A stretch of DNA of 64,000 nt, taken from the NCBI GenBank assembly GCA_014529385.2, contig CM043959.1, positions 5,326,045-5,390,044 on the forward strand. The letters run 5' to 3'. The translations under genes were made by a program, and so were the position numbers. Under the pieces are notes generated by a model. That model was not told the origin of the DNA. It searched no databases and saw nothing but the letters and a program-made list of their open reading frames with translations. Numbering within the stretch: the stretch's first letter is position 1; every line of letters starts with the position of its first letter. Source of the DNA: Adiantum capillus-veneris. Taxonomy: Eukaryota; Streptophyta; Polypodiopsida; Polypodiales; Pteridaceae. Positions 25,476-35,661 of the stretch are shown in pieces.

Positions 25476-27218
25476 TTTATGCAGAGCTGTCATCTCTGAC
25501 TGCATGGCCAATTGCCAATTCCCGGAGTCCTTCATTTGCACTGCTTCCTTGTAACATGAAGGCTCATTGCAATCAGTCAACATGACATAGTTCATAGATG
25601 GAACAAACCTATAAGGAGGTCGCGTGATATGTCCAGATCTACGCACAATAGGTGGCTCAAGCTCAGCCACAACCTGTTCTTCCAATCTATCTTGTCCTTG
25701 CTTCTCTTGAGCCCTGACATTTTGTCTTACACGTGCAGGTCCATCTTCTTGGAAGACAACTCTTCTAATCTCCTCAACCCTCTCTGGTTTAGAATGATAT
25801 TTGGATTCATTAAAGTGAACATCATTGCTGCGGACAACCTTTCTAGATTCGGGATCCCAAAGTCTGTACCCCATCTCACCAGAATTACCATAGCCTAGAA
25901 AGATGCACTTTCTACTCTTTGGCTCAAGTTTGTTCCTAAATTCCTTTGGAACGTGAGTATATGCCTCACAACCAAAGACTCTAAGATGCTTGTATAGGGG
26001 CATTTTGCCTGACCATACCATCTCTGGCACTGAATCCTTCTGCAAAACCTTGCTAGGAGATCTATTTACAAGATGAACAGCTGTTGATACAGCTTCAGCC
26101 CAAAACCCATTTGGCAGTTGTGCATTAGACAACATACTTCTGACCTTCTCTTGTATGGTCCTATTCATCCTCTCATCAACACCATTTTGAGGAGGATTGT
26201 AAGGAGCAGTGAGTTCACGTTTTATACCTTTTGACTCACAAAAGTCCTGAAAGGCCTTTGAAACATACTCTCCACCATTGTCAGTGCGTAAGCATTTAAG
26301 TTTCTTGCCACTCTGATTCTCCATAAGTGTCACAAACGTTTTGAAAACACTAAACGCTTCATCCTTGTGCTTGAGAAAGTAAACCCATACTTTCCTCGAG
26401 TAATCATCTATAAATGTCATAAAGTAAGAAGCTCCCCCTAGAGATAGGTTAGGCATAGGTCCACACAAATCACTATGAACAAGTGCCAACTGTGTATCTC
26501 TTCTACTGCTTCTATGCTTATGTGGTTGTTGTGTTTGCTTACCATACAGACAATGTTCACAGAATTCAAAATCATTAAATGAAAAGCCAGGCAAATAACC
26601 AGAACGAGACAAGATTTCCATTCCCTTCTTGGACATATGTCCTAACCGGCTATGCCACAAAGAAACGTTCGGCTGCTCGGTTACATTGATTACATTTTTA
26701 GAGACATTTGATACATAAATCATGTAAAGTCCTCCAGACTTTACTCCATGTGCTACTGTCATAGAACCCTTGGATATCTTCCACATGTTCTGTCCAAAAG
26801 TGGTGACGTAGCCAGCATCATCAAGTAAACCTGTGCTGATCAAGCTCTTTGTAATTGCGGGAACATGTCTCACATTCTTCAGCGTGAAAGAAGAGCCATT
26901 CTGAAACTTCAATTGAACATCTCCAACACCTAAGATCTCACATGTCTGCCCATTGCCTAGCCGAACATGATCTTTAGTGGTCACATAAGAGGTAAACCAC
27001 TCCTTGTTTAGAGACACACGAAGTGATGCCCCTGAGTCTATAATCCAGTCACTCAGTGCATTTCCATCAGATGTTGTAAGAAGAGCCGAGTCCATTGTAT
27101 TCTTCAAGAAGTAGATGTCTCTTGACACTAGATTGTCATCCTCTGCAACAGTGTTTGTCACATTTATTTCTTGAATCTTCATTGAGGACTTGTTCTTCTC
27201 ACCATGGTCTTCAACTTT
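25458..27218 (-). pseudogene. Protease and integrase of element F
   Basis: In the same frame as gag but after a TAG. Protease: WIIDSGASLRVS. Integrase: SLWHSRLGHMSKKGME ... CEHCLYGKQ zinc finger, HSDLCGPM, TDNGGEYVSKAF and the GVDERMNRT glutamate block (usual wording GVAERMNRT), then FGCEAYTHVPKE and KCIFLGYGNSGEMGYRLWDP. It ends in a frameshift at about 25475 before the reverse transcriptase. Confidence 0.93.
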
Positions 27219-27992
27219 CTATTTGCCTTTTTCTGCTTTCCATTCTCTGCAGTCTCTTTTCATGTGACCCTTCTTGCCACAATGGTAGCATTCTATGTCA
27301 CTCTTGCCTTTAGCACTGCGGGACTTGCTACGAGACTGATTCCTGTTTCCACCTTTGTACTTTTCTTTGGTCCTTCCCCTGACAACTAAGGCTGTTCCTT
27401 TGCCTTTGTCCATTGTCTTTCTATTGGTTTCTTCAGTAAGCAGACTTCCTTCTACACCTGCTATGTTCAAACCATCTGGAGGTGCAGAATTACTCAAAGC
27501 TGTGCGAAAAGTGTCCCAACTTTCCGGCAATGTGATCAACAGGAACATAGCTCTAACAGGTTCATCAAACTTGACACCTTGAGCTGACAATTGACTGTAG
27601 ATTGTGTTGAATTCATTCAGATGATTGGACATAGGTGTCCCTTCTTTCATCTTCAAGTCAACAAGCTTCTTAAGCCAGTATACCTGTGAAGCTGCACTCT
27701 GCTTCTCATAAAGATCACTCAGCTTTAACCATGCTTGATAAGCCGACATCTCGTTTGCTACATTGAAGTAAACGCTTTCTGCCAAAGTCAGCATAATGGT
27801 AGAAAGTGCCAATTCATCCATTTCGCTCCATTCATCTTTGTCCATATCTTCTGGTTTTATCCCCTTGAGCTTTATAGGTTTTATCTGCTTCTTTTCTACC
27901 AACACGTGCCAAATCTGCTTCTTCCACAATGGGAAATTGGTTCCATCCAGCTTCTTGATATTGTAAAGAGCAGTGTCCTGTGATCCAACCAT
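27219..27992 (-). CDS. Gag of element F
   Basis: 257 codons from ATG at 27992 (MVGSQDTALYNIKKLDGTNF). Copia gag (UBN2-like) with KLDGTNFPLWKKQIWHVL, KKLVDLKMKEGTPMSNHLNEF, LLITLPESWDTF and a perfect zinc knuckle CYHCGKKGHMKRDC, followed by a basic tail. It ends at TAG (27219-27221), and the same frame reopens at once into protease. Copia elements normally read gag-pol as one frame, so this TAG is either a disabling change or a read-through stop. Confidence 0.85.
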   Translation of the reverse strand: MVGSQDTALYNIKKLDGTNFPLWKKQIWHVLVEKKQIKPIKLKGIKPEDMDKDEWSEMDELALSTIMLTLAESVYFNVANEMSAYQAWLKLSDLYEKQSAASQVYWLKKLVDLKMKEGTPMSNHLNEFNTIYSQLSAQGVKFDEPVRAMFLLITLPESWDTFRTALSNSAPPDGLNIAGVEGSLLTEETNRKTMDKGKGTALVVRGRTKEKYKGGNRNQSRSKSRSAKGKSDIECYHCGKKGHMKRDCREWKAEKGK

Positions 27993-28509
27993 AGCTACAC
28001 TTCACAATAGTTTACTTTCCTGGGAAAAATTCGGCAGAGTTTCCCCTGTAAACTGACCTCTGAACCAATATCAACCTGTCAAATGAACCAAGAAAGCTTC
28101 AGATTCTGCATAAATTTCGGCAGAGTCTCCTTTGTAAAATGGCTCTGGTGTACTCAAAAAACAGACCAAAAAACAGCTCAAAAAACCACTGTCTCTCTAA
28201 CACTGTAAGCTGTGGGTAAACCTGTCCTGCACCTGTACTGTCTCTCACTGTCCTGTCATTGTCCTGTAAGCATAGACTGCAACAATGCCTCAACGTCAGT
28301 AAAGCAAAGATGCAATCCCAACTGTCTAACTCACAGTCAATACATCCTAGCTGCCTATCTAAGGGTGCTCGAGGGTTCGCTCCAAGACCTGTATCACCGA
28401 AAGGATCTCAACATTCAAGAATCCCCCATCTCAATAAAACCTCACTCGACCCTCAACAAAGGCTACAGTAAATTTGACAGTACATAGACTTCCCACAAAG
28501 TCATACATC
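27993..28509 (-). other. Leader of element F, gag-proximal part
   Basis: About 0.5 kb of untranslated leader between gag and the element G insertion point. No credible gene. It ends with ACATC (28505-28509), one copy of the element G duplication. Confidence 0.7.
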
Positions 28510-28696
28510 TGTTGGGTTAAAGGCGCGTGTGCCCGGCTGCCCGTTGTTCAGCCGCCCATGTACAGCCATTCATTTACTCATTCATAATAACTATACTCAT
28601 AACTACACATTGTAGTGTGAGTACCGCCCCGCCACACACTGCGTCTATCTCCTTCTTCGTGCTGGCTCTCTGTGTGTGTGCTCTCCGATCCCAACA
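28510..28696 (+). repeat. 5' LTR of element G
   Basis: TGTTGGGTTAAAGG...GATCCCAACA, 187 bp, ends TGTTGG/CCAACA inverted. Confidence 0.97.
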
Positions 28697-28698
28697 AG

Positions 28699-28710
28699 TG
28701 GTATCAGAGC
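28699..28710 (+). other. Primer binding site of element G
   Basis: TGGTATCAGAGC, exact match to the complement of the plant initiator Met tRNA 3' end, two bases after the LTR. Confidence 0.95.
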
Positions 28711-29890
28711 TTGGTAGTGAGAGCATTGAGAGCTTCATCATCATTGTTGAGTGTGTTGAAACTTGCTGCTGTTTCATTGCCGTTTTTCGGTTTCGCGCAC
28801 GCGCGCATTTCAAAAGAGCAGAAGGTTTTTCTGAGCTTGGCATTGGAAGGTTCAGCACTCCGCGAGTATTTTCAGCAGGCGTCCTGGAGGTTAACCCCCC
28901 TTTCGGAGCCATTCGTGCCATTAGAAATCCCATCCGAGCTACAGACTAGGAGCTGCGTTTTTCAGCTCTCTTTGGTAGTTTTCTGCTGCCAGAGCTTCCA
29001 TAGCCATTACAGGTGCCATTGTTGTAGTGTCTCCCACTTACGTGAGCCCACAGCTCATTTGAGAGTGTGTAGCCTCTTCTTGGAGTGGCCTCATACACAC
29101 AGAAAGAGTGGGAGTTTTGGCGACATTGTCTTCTTCGACTACAGGTACAGGTACAAGTGCAGGTACAGGTACAGGTACAAGTATAGGTACGGGTACAGGT
29201 TACAGGTTACAGGGAGCTTTGGATACAGGTCTCTTCTGTGGTTACAAAACATGTATTTTGACTGTGGGACAACCATGTATATGGTTGTGGTTTGAGTGGG
29301 AGCTTCTACTCTTCTGGGCAGTCTGTTTATGCGTGTTCTTGAGCTACAGGTTTACATCATCTATGTATGTTGATGGATGTGGATATGGCAGTTTGACAGA
29401 CACTCTTTATGCATGATATTGTGGAGATTTGGTTCACTTATACATAGAGCGGGTTTGCTCTTGCTTGCAGTGTTGCGGTTTGAGTACGGATAGGTACTTG
29501 GTTGACAATAGAGATTGGACTTCGTTGAGCTTGTGCATTGGTTATATGCTCACTTGGATCCATTTATGCTCACGGATTTGTGTAAGCTTGGTCAGCTTAT
29601 GTCTCTATTGTGGTTATTCAGACATGGAGTATGTTTATGCCTCTATGACAGCTCATTGTTGATGCATTTTGTGGCACAGTTTGCCTAGGCCGGTTGAGTT
29701 ACAGGTGTCACGGGTTTATGCATTTGTTTGTGGATTTCTACGTACGTTTTTTGACCATATTATGGGCTGATTTATACTCTATGCGTTTGCTCTTTGATTG
29801 AGCAGCAGGTGTTGTCAGATTTGCAACACTACTTTGTTGTGGCAGTTTGTTGGTTGGTTACAGGTTTCTCATTGTTGCATTCTTGTTGTA
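28711..29890 (+). other. Leader of element G with TACAGG minisatellite
   Basis: About 1.2 kb untranslated leader. At 29139-29212 it carries around a dozen copies of a six-base unit (GGTACA with variants). Open frames here (for example 28672-29295) show no domain and overlap the LTR, so they are not called. The open gag frame formally extends to 29798, but the first gag-like Met is at 29891. Confidence 0.75.
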
Positions 29891-32800
29891 ATGGGCACTA
29901 AAGAGGACACAGTTTTCAATATTGAGAAGTTGGATGGTGCTAACTTCTCATATTGGAAAGATCAGATTTGGGATGTCTTGGTGCAGAAGAAACAGATTCG
30001 ACCTCTAAAGTTGCAAGGAGTTAAGCCAGAGAACATGGAGAGGGATGATTGGGAGGAGTTGGATGAGATGTGCAGGTCTACCATTAGGCTTTCCCTTTCA
30101 AAGTCTGTTTATTACAATGTGAAAGATGCACAGGGTGGAGCTTATGAGCTTTGGCAGCGGATTTGCGATATGTATGATAAGCATTCGGCTGCTTCTATGG
30201 TGTATTGGATTAAAAAGCTTATTGATTTGCGAATGGAGGAAGGTGCTTCCATGAATGCGCATTTGAATGATTTCAATACAATTTTCAGCCAACTTGCTAC
30301 GCAGGAAATTACGTTTGAGGAAAATGTAAAAGCTATGTTTTTACTTGTCACGTTGCCTGAGTCATGGGACACATTTAGGACAGCCATAAGTAACTCGGTT
30401 CCTGCGAATGAGTTGACAAGTACTAATGTGGAGTCTAGTCTTCTCACGGAAGAGATTAATCGAAAGAATAATGCAGGTAGTAAGTCTTCTAGTGCAATGG
30501 TTGTCAGAGGCAGGACTATGGACAAGTATAAGTCCAACAGGGGTAAATCTAGAAGCAAGTCCCGTGCAGGCACAAGTAAAAAGGATGTGGAATGTTTTCA
30601 TTGTGGTAGAAAAGGCCATTTCAAAAAGGATTGCTACAAGTGGAAAAGGGAAAATGGAGATGGTAAGAAGAAAGACCATGATGCTAAGGACAAGCCTAAA
30701 TCCAATGTCAAGATTGAGGAGTTAAATGCAACACAGGGAGAGTGTAGCTCTCAAGATGACCATGTATGTGCTCCGACTAGTGCTACTAGTGAAGAGCTTG
30801 GTGATGTGTTGCTTGCATCCTATTTTGATGACGCTTTTCTTCTCACTCATGAGCGTAGTATGCCTATGGATTGGGTCATTGACAGTGGTGCTTCTTTTCA
30901 CGTTACGCCTCATAGGTCGTGGTTTCATGACTATGATGCTTCGAGCACAGGTACTGTCAGGATTGCCGATGGGCGTTCTATGCAGATTCATGGCATTGGG
31001 GATATTCATTTGGCTATGCCAAACTCTACTACATTTGTCTTGCAGCGTGTGCGTCATGTGCCGGCTCTTGCAAAAAGCTTGATTAGTGTGGGTCAGTTGG
31101 ATTCACTTGGTTTCAATGTATCTTTTGGTGATGGAGGTTGGAAGATCACTAAGGGCAGCCTTGTTTTGGTTAAAGGTGCTAAGAGGAATACGTTGTATTC
31201 CCTTTGTGTAGCTAGTGTGGCTGATCACATTGTGGGGATCACTGAGCAACCTCCTGCTTCTTTATGGCATCAGCGTTTGGGGCATATGTCACTAAAAGGT
31301 TTGAAGTTGTTGGCACGTGCGGATTACATTCCCGTTTCAGATTTTGGTGGTTTTGAGTTTTGTGAGCATTGCCTTTATGGTCGACATGCTCGGTCTTCCC
31401 ATAAGAAAAGTGTTCCACACAGATCTTTGGAAAAGCTAGCTTTGGTGCATAATGATGTATGTGGGCCGATGCCCAATGCTTCTCTTGGAGGTGCTATGTA
31501 CTTTGTTACGTTCATTGATGATGCTAGCAGGAAGGTATGGGCATACCCCATTCGTAAGAAGGATATGGTGTTTGATATATTTAAGCAATGGTTGGCTCTT
31601 GTTGAGAACCAATCAGGTTGTAAGTTGAAGTGCTTACGTACGGACAATGAGGGTGAATTTATGTCTCATGCTTTCACAACATTATGTGTTGAGAAGGGTA
31701 TACGGCGCGAGCTTAGTGCTCCCTATACACCTCCTCAAAATGGTGTGGCAGAGCGCATGAACAGGACTATACAGGAAAAAGTCCGTAGTATGCTTTCTAT
31801 GGCTGGTTTGTCAAATGGATTTTGGGCTGAAGCTGTTGCCACTTCTGTGCATTTGATAAATCGTTCACCTAGTGTTCCTTTGGGCTTCAAAGTGCCTGAA
31901 GAGGTATGGACAGGTTTGCCACCTTCGTATGGTCACCTTCGTGTTTTTGGCTGTGAAGCTTATGTACATGTACCTAAGGCAAAACGCAGCAAATTGGATC
32001 CAAAGAGCAAGAGATGTATCTTCTTGGGTTATGGTAGCTCTGGTGAGATGGGTTATCGATTGTGGGATCCTATTGACAGGAAGATTGTGCGCAGCCATGA
32101 TGTTGTTTTTCATGAGGACTCTATGTATAGATCATCACCGCGAACGGTTGAGGTTCGGCGTGTGATATTTGAGGAGGATGGTCATCGGTATAATGGTCCC
32201 ATGGCTACTCGTGGGCAGCCCATTGACCCTCAAGTGGGAGATCAGCCCTTGTTGGGAGATCATGTAGATGTGGGACAACCAGATCAGCCCTTGTTGGGAG
32301 ATCATGTAGATGTGGGACAGCCAGATGCACCTCCTGCACAGTCTTTGAGGCGTTCAGAGCGGCGTGCAAGACAGCCTCAGCGTTTTGTGCCTTCTATGGA
32401 TTATGTATTGTTGACTGATTGCGGGGAGCCATCATGTTATGATGTGGCCAGGTCTAGTGTTGACAAGCTCAAGTGGGAGCAGGCTATGCAGTCAGAGATG
32501 GATTCGTTGATCCAAAATGAAACTTGGGAGCTTACTCCTTTGCCAAAGGGTAAGAAGGCACTACCATGCAAGTGGGTTTACAAGATAAAATTGTGTTCAA
32601 TGGATGCAAAGCCTAGGTACAAAGCAAGGCTTGTGGCTAAAGGATTCAAGCAACAGAAGGGCATTGATTTTGATGAGATCTTCTCCCGAGTGGTGAAGAT
32701 GTCTACTTTGCGTATGTTGTTTGCCTTGGTAGCTACAGAAGACATGGAGTTGAAGCAAATGGATGTAAAGACAGCTTTCTTACATCCGGACTTGCACGAG

Positions 32801-33979
32801 GATTCGTACATGGAGCAACCAAGTGGGTTTGTTATTCATGGTTCAAAGAAGATGGTATGCCGGCTTCTTAAGACCTTGTATGGGCAGAAGCAATCATCTC
32901 GTGAATGGTATCGTAAGTTTGATGCATTCATGAGTTCATTGGGTTATGTACGCAGTTATGAGGACCCATGCCTCTATACTCGCAAGGCTGCAGATGGTAG
33001 TCTTATTGTTTTGGATTTGTATGTGGATGACATGCTAATCGCAGGGAAGTGTATTTCTGATGTGGATGCCTTGAAACATAGGCTACATGACACCTTTTCC
33101 ATGAAGGATCTTGGGGATGCCAGTCATATTTTGGGTATGCGGATCACTCGTGATCGTTCTCGCAAGATGCTCTTTCTTAGTCAGAAAGAGTACATTGACA
33201 GGGTGCTTGAGCGTTTTCATATGGAAGGGGGGAAGGCCATTAGTACCCCGTTGCCTCCATATGTAAAACTCAGCCATGATGACTGCCAGCAGACAGATTT
33301 GGAGACTACAGAGATGTCTCATATTCCCTATGCGTCAGCTGTTGGTTCCTTGATGTATGCCATGGTGGCTACGCGTCCAGATCTTGCTCATGCAGTTGGT
33401 GTGGTTAGCAGGTACATGTCTAACCCGGGCAAGCATCATTGGGATGCAGTGAGAGGTATTCTCAGATACTTGAGAGGGACTTCAGAGTTGTCCCTATGTT
33501 ATGGTGAGAAGGATATGTCTGTTTGCGGATATACAGATTCAGACTATGCAGGGTCAGTGGACTCGAGGAAGTCTACTAGCGGCTATGTGTTCACAGTTGC
33601 AGGTGGACCGGTTTCGTGGGCATCACGTTTACAGCCATGCGTTGCTTTGAGCACTACAGAGGCTGAATATATGGCTGCCACTGAGGCTGCCAAGGAGGCC
33701 GTATGGCTCTCACGACTAGTGGGAGATCTTGGTATGGCTGGTGATGCTCCGATTCTACATTGTGATAGCCAGAGTGCCATAGCGTTGGCACGGAATCCTG
33801 TCTTCCATGCGAAGACAAAGCACATTGAGGTGAGGTATCACTTCATACGAGAGGTGCTAGAGGACAAGTGCATAGAGCTTGTCAAGGTACACACTGACGA
33901 TAACCCTGCTGATCTACTCACGAAGTCGTTAGCCTCACAGTGGTTTGCACACTGTAGATCGCTGATGGGTATGGCTTGA
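29891..33979 (+). CDS. Gag-pol polyprotein of copia element G
   Basis: 1362 codons from Met at 29891 (MGTKEDTVFNIEKLDGANF), chosen because homology with element F gag begins there; the frame is open 31 codons further upstream. Domains: UBN2-type gag (1-200), zinc knuckle CFHCGRKGHFKKDC (from residue 235), protease WVIDSGASFH (Asp331), integrase zinc finger (His460 region) and DD35E core (Asp522, Asp585, Glu621), reverse transcriptase with LYVDDMLIAGK (Asp1046 and next), RNase H with YTDSDYAG (Asp1216) and STTEAEYMA, ending ADLLTKSL. The 42-bp unit at 32240-32323 is duplicated in frame. Unusual residues at conserved spots compared with F: TDNEGEF for TDNGGEY, FSRVVKMST for FSPVVKMTT, LYGQKQSSREWY for LYGLKQSPRAWY, FLHPDL for FLHGDL. 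These may reduce activity although the frame is intact. Confidence 0.95.
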   Translation: MGTKEDTVFNIEKLDGANFSYWKDQIWDVLVQKKQIRPLKLQGVKPENMERDDWEELDEMCRSTIRLSLSKSVYYNVKDAQGGAYELWQRICDMYDKHSAASMVYWIKKLIDLRMEEGASMNAHLNDFNTIFSQLATQEITFEENVKAMFLLVTLPESWDTFRTAISNSVPANELTSTNVESSLLTEEINRKNNAGSKSSSAMVVRGRTMDKYKSNRGKSRSKSRAGTSKKDVECFHCGRKGHFKKDCYKWKRENGDGKKKDHDAKDKPKSNVKIEELNATQGECSSQDDHVCAPTSATSEELGDVLLASYFDDAFLLTHERSMPMDWVIDSGASFHVTPHRSWFHDYDASSTGTVRIADGRSMQIHGIGDIHLAMPNSTTFVLQRVRHVPALAKSLISVGQLDSLGFNVSFGDGGWKITKGSLVLVKGAKRNTLYSLCVASVADHIVGITEQPPASLWHQRLGHMSLKGLKLLARADYIPVSDFGGFEFCEHCLYGRHARSSHKKSVPHRSLEKLALVHNDVCGPMPNASLGGAMYFVTFIDDASRKVWAYPIRKKDMVFDIFKQWLALVENQSGCKLKCLRTDNEGEFMSHAFTTLCVEKGIRRELSAPYTPPQNGVAERMNRTIQEKVRSMLSMAGLSNGFWAEAVATSVHLINRSPSVPLGFKVPEEVWTGLPPSYGHLRVFGCEAYVHVPKAKRSKLDPKSKRCIFLGYGSSGEMGYRLWDPIDRKIVRSHDVVFHEDSMYRSSPRTVEVRRVIFEEDGHRYNGPMATRGQPIDPQVGDQPLLGDHVDVGQPDQPLLGDHVDVGQPDAPPAQSLRRSERRARQPQRFVPSMDYVLLTDCGEPSCYDVARSSVDKLKWEQAMQSEMDSLIQNETWELTPLPKGKKALPCKWVYKIKLCSMDAKPRYKARLVAKGFKQQKGIDFDEIFSRVVKMSTLRMLFALVATEDMELKQMDVKTAFLHPDLHEDSYMEQPSGFVIHGSKKMVCRLLKTLYGQKQSSREWYRKFDAFMSSLGYVRSYEDPCLYTRKAADGSLIVLDLYVDDMLIAGKCISDVDALKHRLHDTFSMKDLGDASHILGMRITRDRSRKMLFLSQKEYIDRVLERFHMEGGKAISTPLPPYVKLSHDDCQQTDLETTEMSHIPYASAVGSLMYAMVATRPDLAHAVGVVSRYMSNPGKHHWDAVRGILRYLRGTSELSLCYGEKDMSVCGYTDSDYAGSVDSRKSTSGYVFTVAGGPVSWASRLQPCVALSTTEAEYMAATEAAKEAVWLSRLVGDLGMAGDAPILHCDSQSAIALARNPVFHAKTKHIEVRYHFIREVLEDKCIELVKVHTDDNPADLLTKSLASQWFAHCRSLMGMA
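32240..32323 (+). repeat. In-frame 42-bp tandem duplication in element G pol
   Basis: Two copies of a unit encoding DQPLLGDHVDVGQP lie between integrase and reverse transcriptase. The copies are nearly identical (one change, ACAACC/ACAGCC). Confidence 0.95.
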
Positions 33980-34020
33980 CTTCTTTTGCTGTACTTTGGC
34001 CACTTTAAAGGCACACTGCC

Positions 34021-34034
34021 TTTAAGTGGGAGAT
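34021..34034 (+). other. Polypurine tract of element G
   Basis: TTTAAGTGGGAGAT directly before the 3' LTR. The AAGTGGGAGa core matches that of element F. Confidence 0.9.
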
Positions 34035-34221
34035 TGTTGGGTTAAAGGCCCGTGTGCCCGGCTGCCCGTTGTTCAGCCGCCCATGTACAGCCATTCATTT
34101 ACTCATTCATAATAACTATACTCATAACTACACATTGTAGTGTGAGTACCGCCCCGCCACACACTGCGTCTATCTCCTTCTTCGTGCTGGCTCTCTGTGT
34201 GTGTGCTCTCCGATCCCAACA
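34035..34221 (+). repeat. 3' LTR of element G
   Basis: 187 bp, identical to the 5' LTR except one base, followed by ACATC. Confidence 0.97.
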
Positions 34222-34809
34222 ACATCCACAAATTTCCCACTATATGCTGTAACCGCTGCGGCAGTTGTTTGCTGCGTGACTCACAGCCAGCAAACCCTTA
34301 ACAGACATACATCATCTCTGACAATACATCCCATGTGGAAGTACCTGCAATGTCAGGATGAAATCTGGAATATCAAGCAGCAAACACAAGCTACCTGATG
34401 AACTAGTGAATGTCGCCTACAGTCTATGTGTAGATGCGCCCGTGTCGTATGTGACATGCCTCCAAGAACTGTAAGCCGTTCTTCGTTGTGTAGATAGCCA
34501 CAAATCAGCACTCTGGAAGTGCAGATATCCTCAGCACTTGCAGTCGTAGGCCGAAACCCCAAAATTGCAGAGTCGGATTTGCACTCGCCGAGACCACGTA
34601 GTCGAAAATGGCCTGCGCAGATCTTTGTCGAAGCCGAACGGTGGCCGAGATGACCTCATAATGAAATTCTGAGAACACCAAGCCCTTTGGGCTTGCCCAC
34701 AAGATTTGGGGCCGTGTCTTCGTCTGTCGAATCTCACTCCAATCTGAGCAGGTGACTCTGGCTACCTGCAAATGCTGCCCCGAGCCTCGATCTGAGCTCT
34801 GATACCAGT
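34222..34809 (-). other. Leader of element F, LTR-proximal part, with primer site
   Basis: The other half of the F leader, separated from 27993-28509 by element G. On the minus strand the last bases before gag-side sequence read ACTGGTATCAGAGCTC (34794-34809): the iMet primer site next to the 5' LTR. No gene in the remainder. Confidence 0.85.
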
Positions 34810-35001
34810 TGAAGGAGTACGAGCGGAAGTGCGACGCGAGAGAGAGTGCGAGAAGAAGAGCACGACGATATGGTGAACTCGCTCTACTGTAATGTGTAGA
34901 GCATAGTGAGTTCTTATTAGGTTTTTACAAAAGAATATGTGTACATACCTGGCGGTCCGCCCACTTAGCTCGGCGACCACATTGGGCTTTATACCCCAAC
35001 A
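34810..35001 (-). repeat. 5' LTR of element F
   Basis: 192 bp partner of 23743-23934, followed on the plus strand by CCATC. On the minus strand its promoter would point away from the SPPL gene. Confidence 0.95.
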
Positions 35002-35006
35002 CCATC

Positions 35007-35168
35007 ACTGTGTCTTCATTAAAGACCATGTGCCCTCTAATCCTGAGGGTCCCCTTCCCTCATGAGGTACCCCGGGTGCCCCCCCTCCGTGTGAACATAC
35101 CCACCCGCTATGACGCTTTCCTTCTACTCCAAAGGTAATGATACTCGTTTCCGTATCGTACGAACAAT

Positions 35169-35212
<44 letters not shown>

Positions 35213-35426
35213 GCGCGACCAAGCGAGAAAGTAAAGGTTAGCAGCACCAGCTTCGTACTCGCTTGTAAGTTTGTAACCAAGTCGACGACCTTAGCTGCTC
35301 TTATTAGCGCAGAGAAAGGGCTTCTGTCATTTGGCACCTCCCCGCTCATCCTGCAGTCGCAGAGAAAGGGCTTTTGTGGGTTCGATTCCTGGCCGAAATG
35401 TGAAGATCTGTTTACAATTTTCAGCT
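35007..35426 (+). promoter_or_regulatory. Upstream region and probable 5' UTR of the SPPL gene
   Basis: 420 bp between the element F duplication and the SPPL start codon. It contains a CT tract (about 35169-35211), a feature common in plant core promoters and 5' leaders, and a short direct repeat CAGAGAAAGGGCTT at about 35310 and 35360. No clear TATA box. The transcription start cannot be fixed from sequence. Confidence 0.5.
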
Positions 35427-35570
35427 ATGCAACTTCCTGCGCGATTCGCAGGTCTTGGTTTTTGCCTGCTTCTGCTCCTATTGACCCCCCATCTTGCAGT
35501 CTGTGGTGATATCGTCCACGATGACGATGATGCACCCAAACGTCCTGGCTGCAACAACAAATTTGTCCTG
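35427..35570 (+). CDS. SPPL: SPPL exon 1
   Basis: 48 codons, phase 0, donor CTG|GTAAGC. Signal peptide with [14 protein letters not shown]. The frame is open upstream to 35331, but this ATG starts the hydrophobic leader. Confidence 0.92.
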
Positions 35571-35593
35571 GTAAGCACATGTATGAGTGCGCA

Positions 35594-35661
<68 letters not shown>

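Larger units (their letters stand above)
28510..34221 (+). mobile_element. Ty1/copia element G, nearly intact
   Basis: 5.7 kb, LTRs 28510-28696 and 34035-34221 (187 bp, one difference: GGCGCG versus GGCCCG near the start), perfect duplication ACATC (28505-28509 and 34222-34226), iMet primer site, polypurine tract and a single open gag-pol frame. It is inserted in the leader of element F in opposite orientation. It is the youngest element in the window by LTR identity. Confidence 0.97.
23743..35001 (-). mobile_element. Ty1/copia element F (minus strand), interrupted by element G
   Basis: 192-bp LTRs at 23743-23934 and 34810-35001, perfect duplication CCATC (23738-23742 and 35002-35006), iMet primer site, polypurine tract, and gag-protease-integrase-reverse transcriptase-RNase H order on the minus strand. 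LTRs differ at about 6 of 192 positions by my reading. Coding sequence has two in-frame TAG stops and one frameshift. Copia element G is inserted in the leader (28510-34221). F sits about 425 bp upstream of the SPPL start codon, facing away from it. Confidence 0.95.

Noticed and set aside
28672-29295. 207-codon open frame in the leader of element G
   Set aside because: It starts inside the LTR, runs through the TACAGG hexamer array (Tyr-Arg repeats) and shows no domain. Long leader frames are common by chance.
35380-35400. GTGGGTTCGATTCCTGG resembling the T arm of a tRNA
   Set aside because: No acceptor stem, D arm or anticodon arm can be built around it. It lies in the SPPL 5' region.
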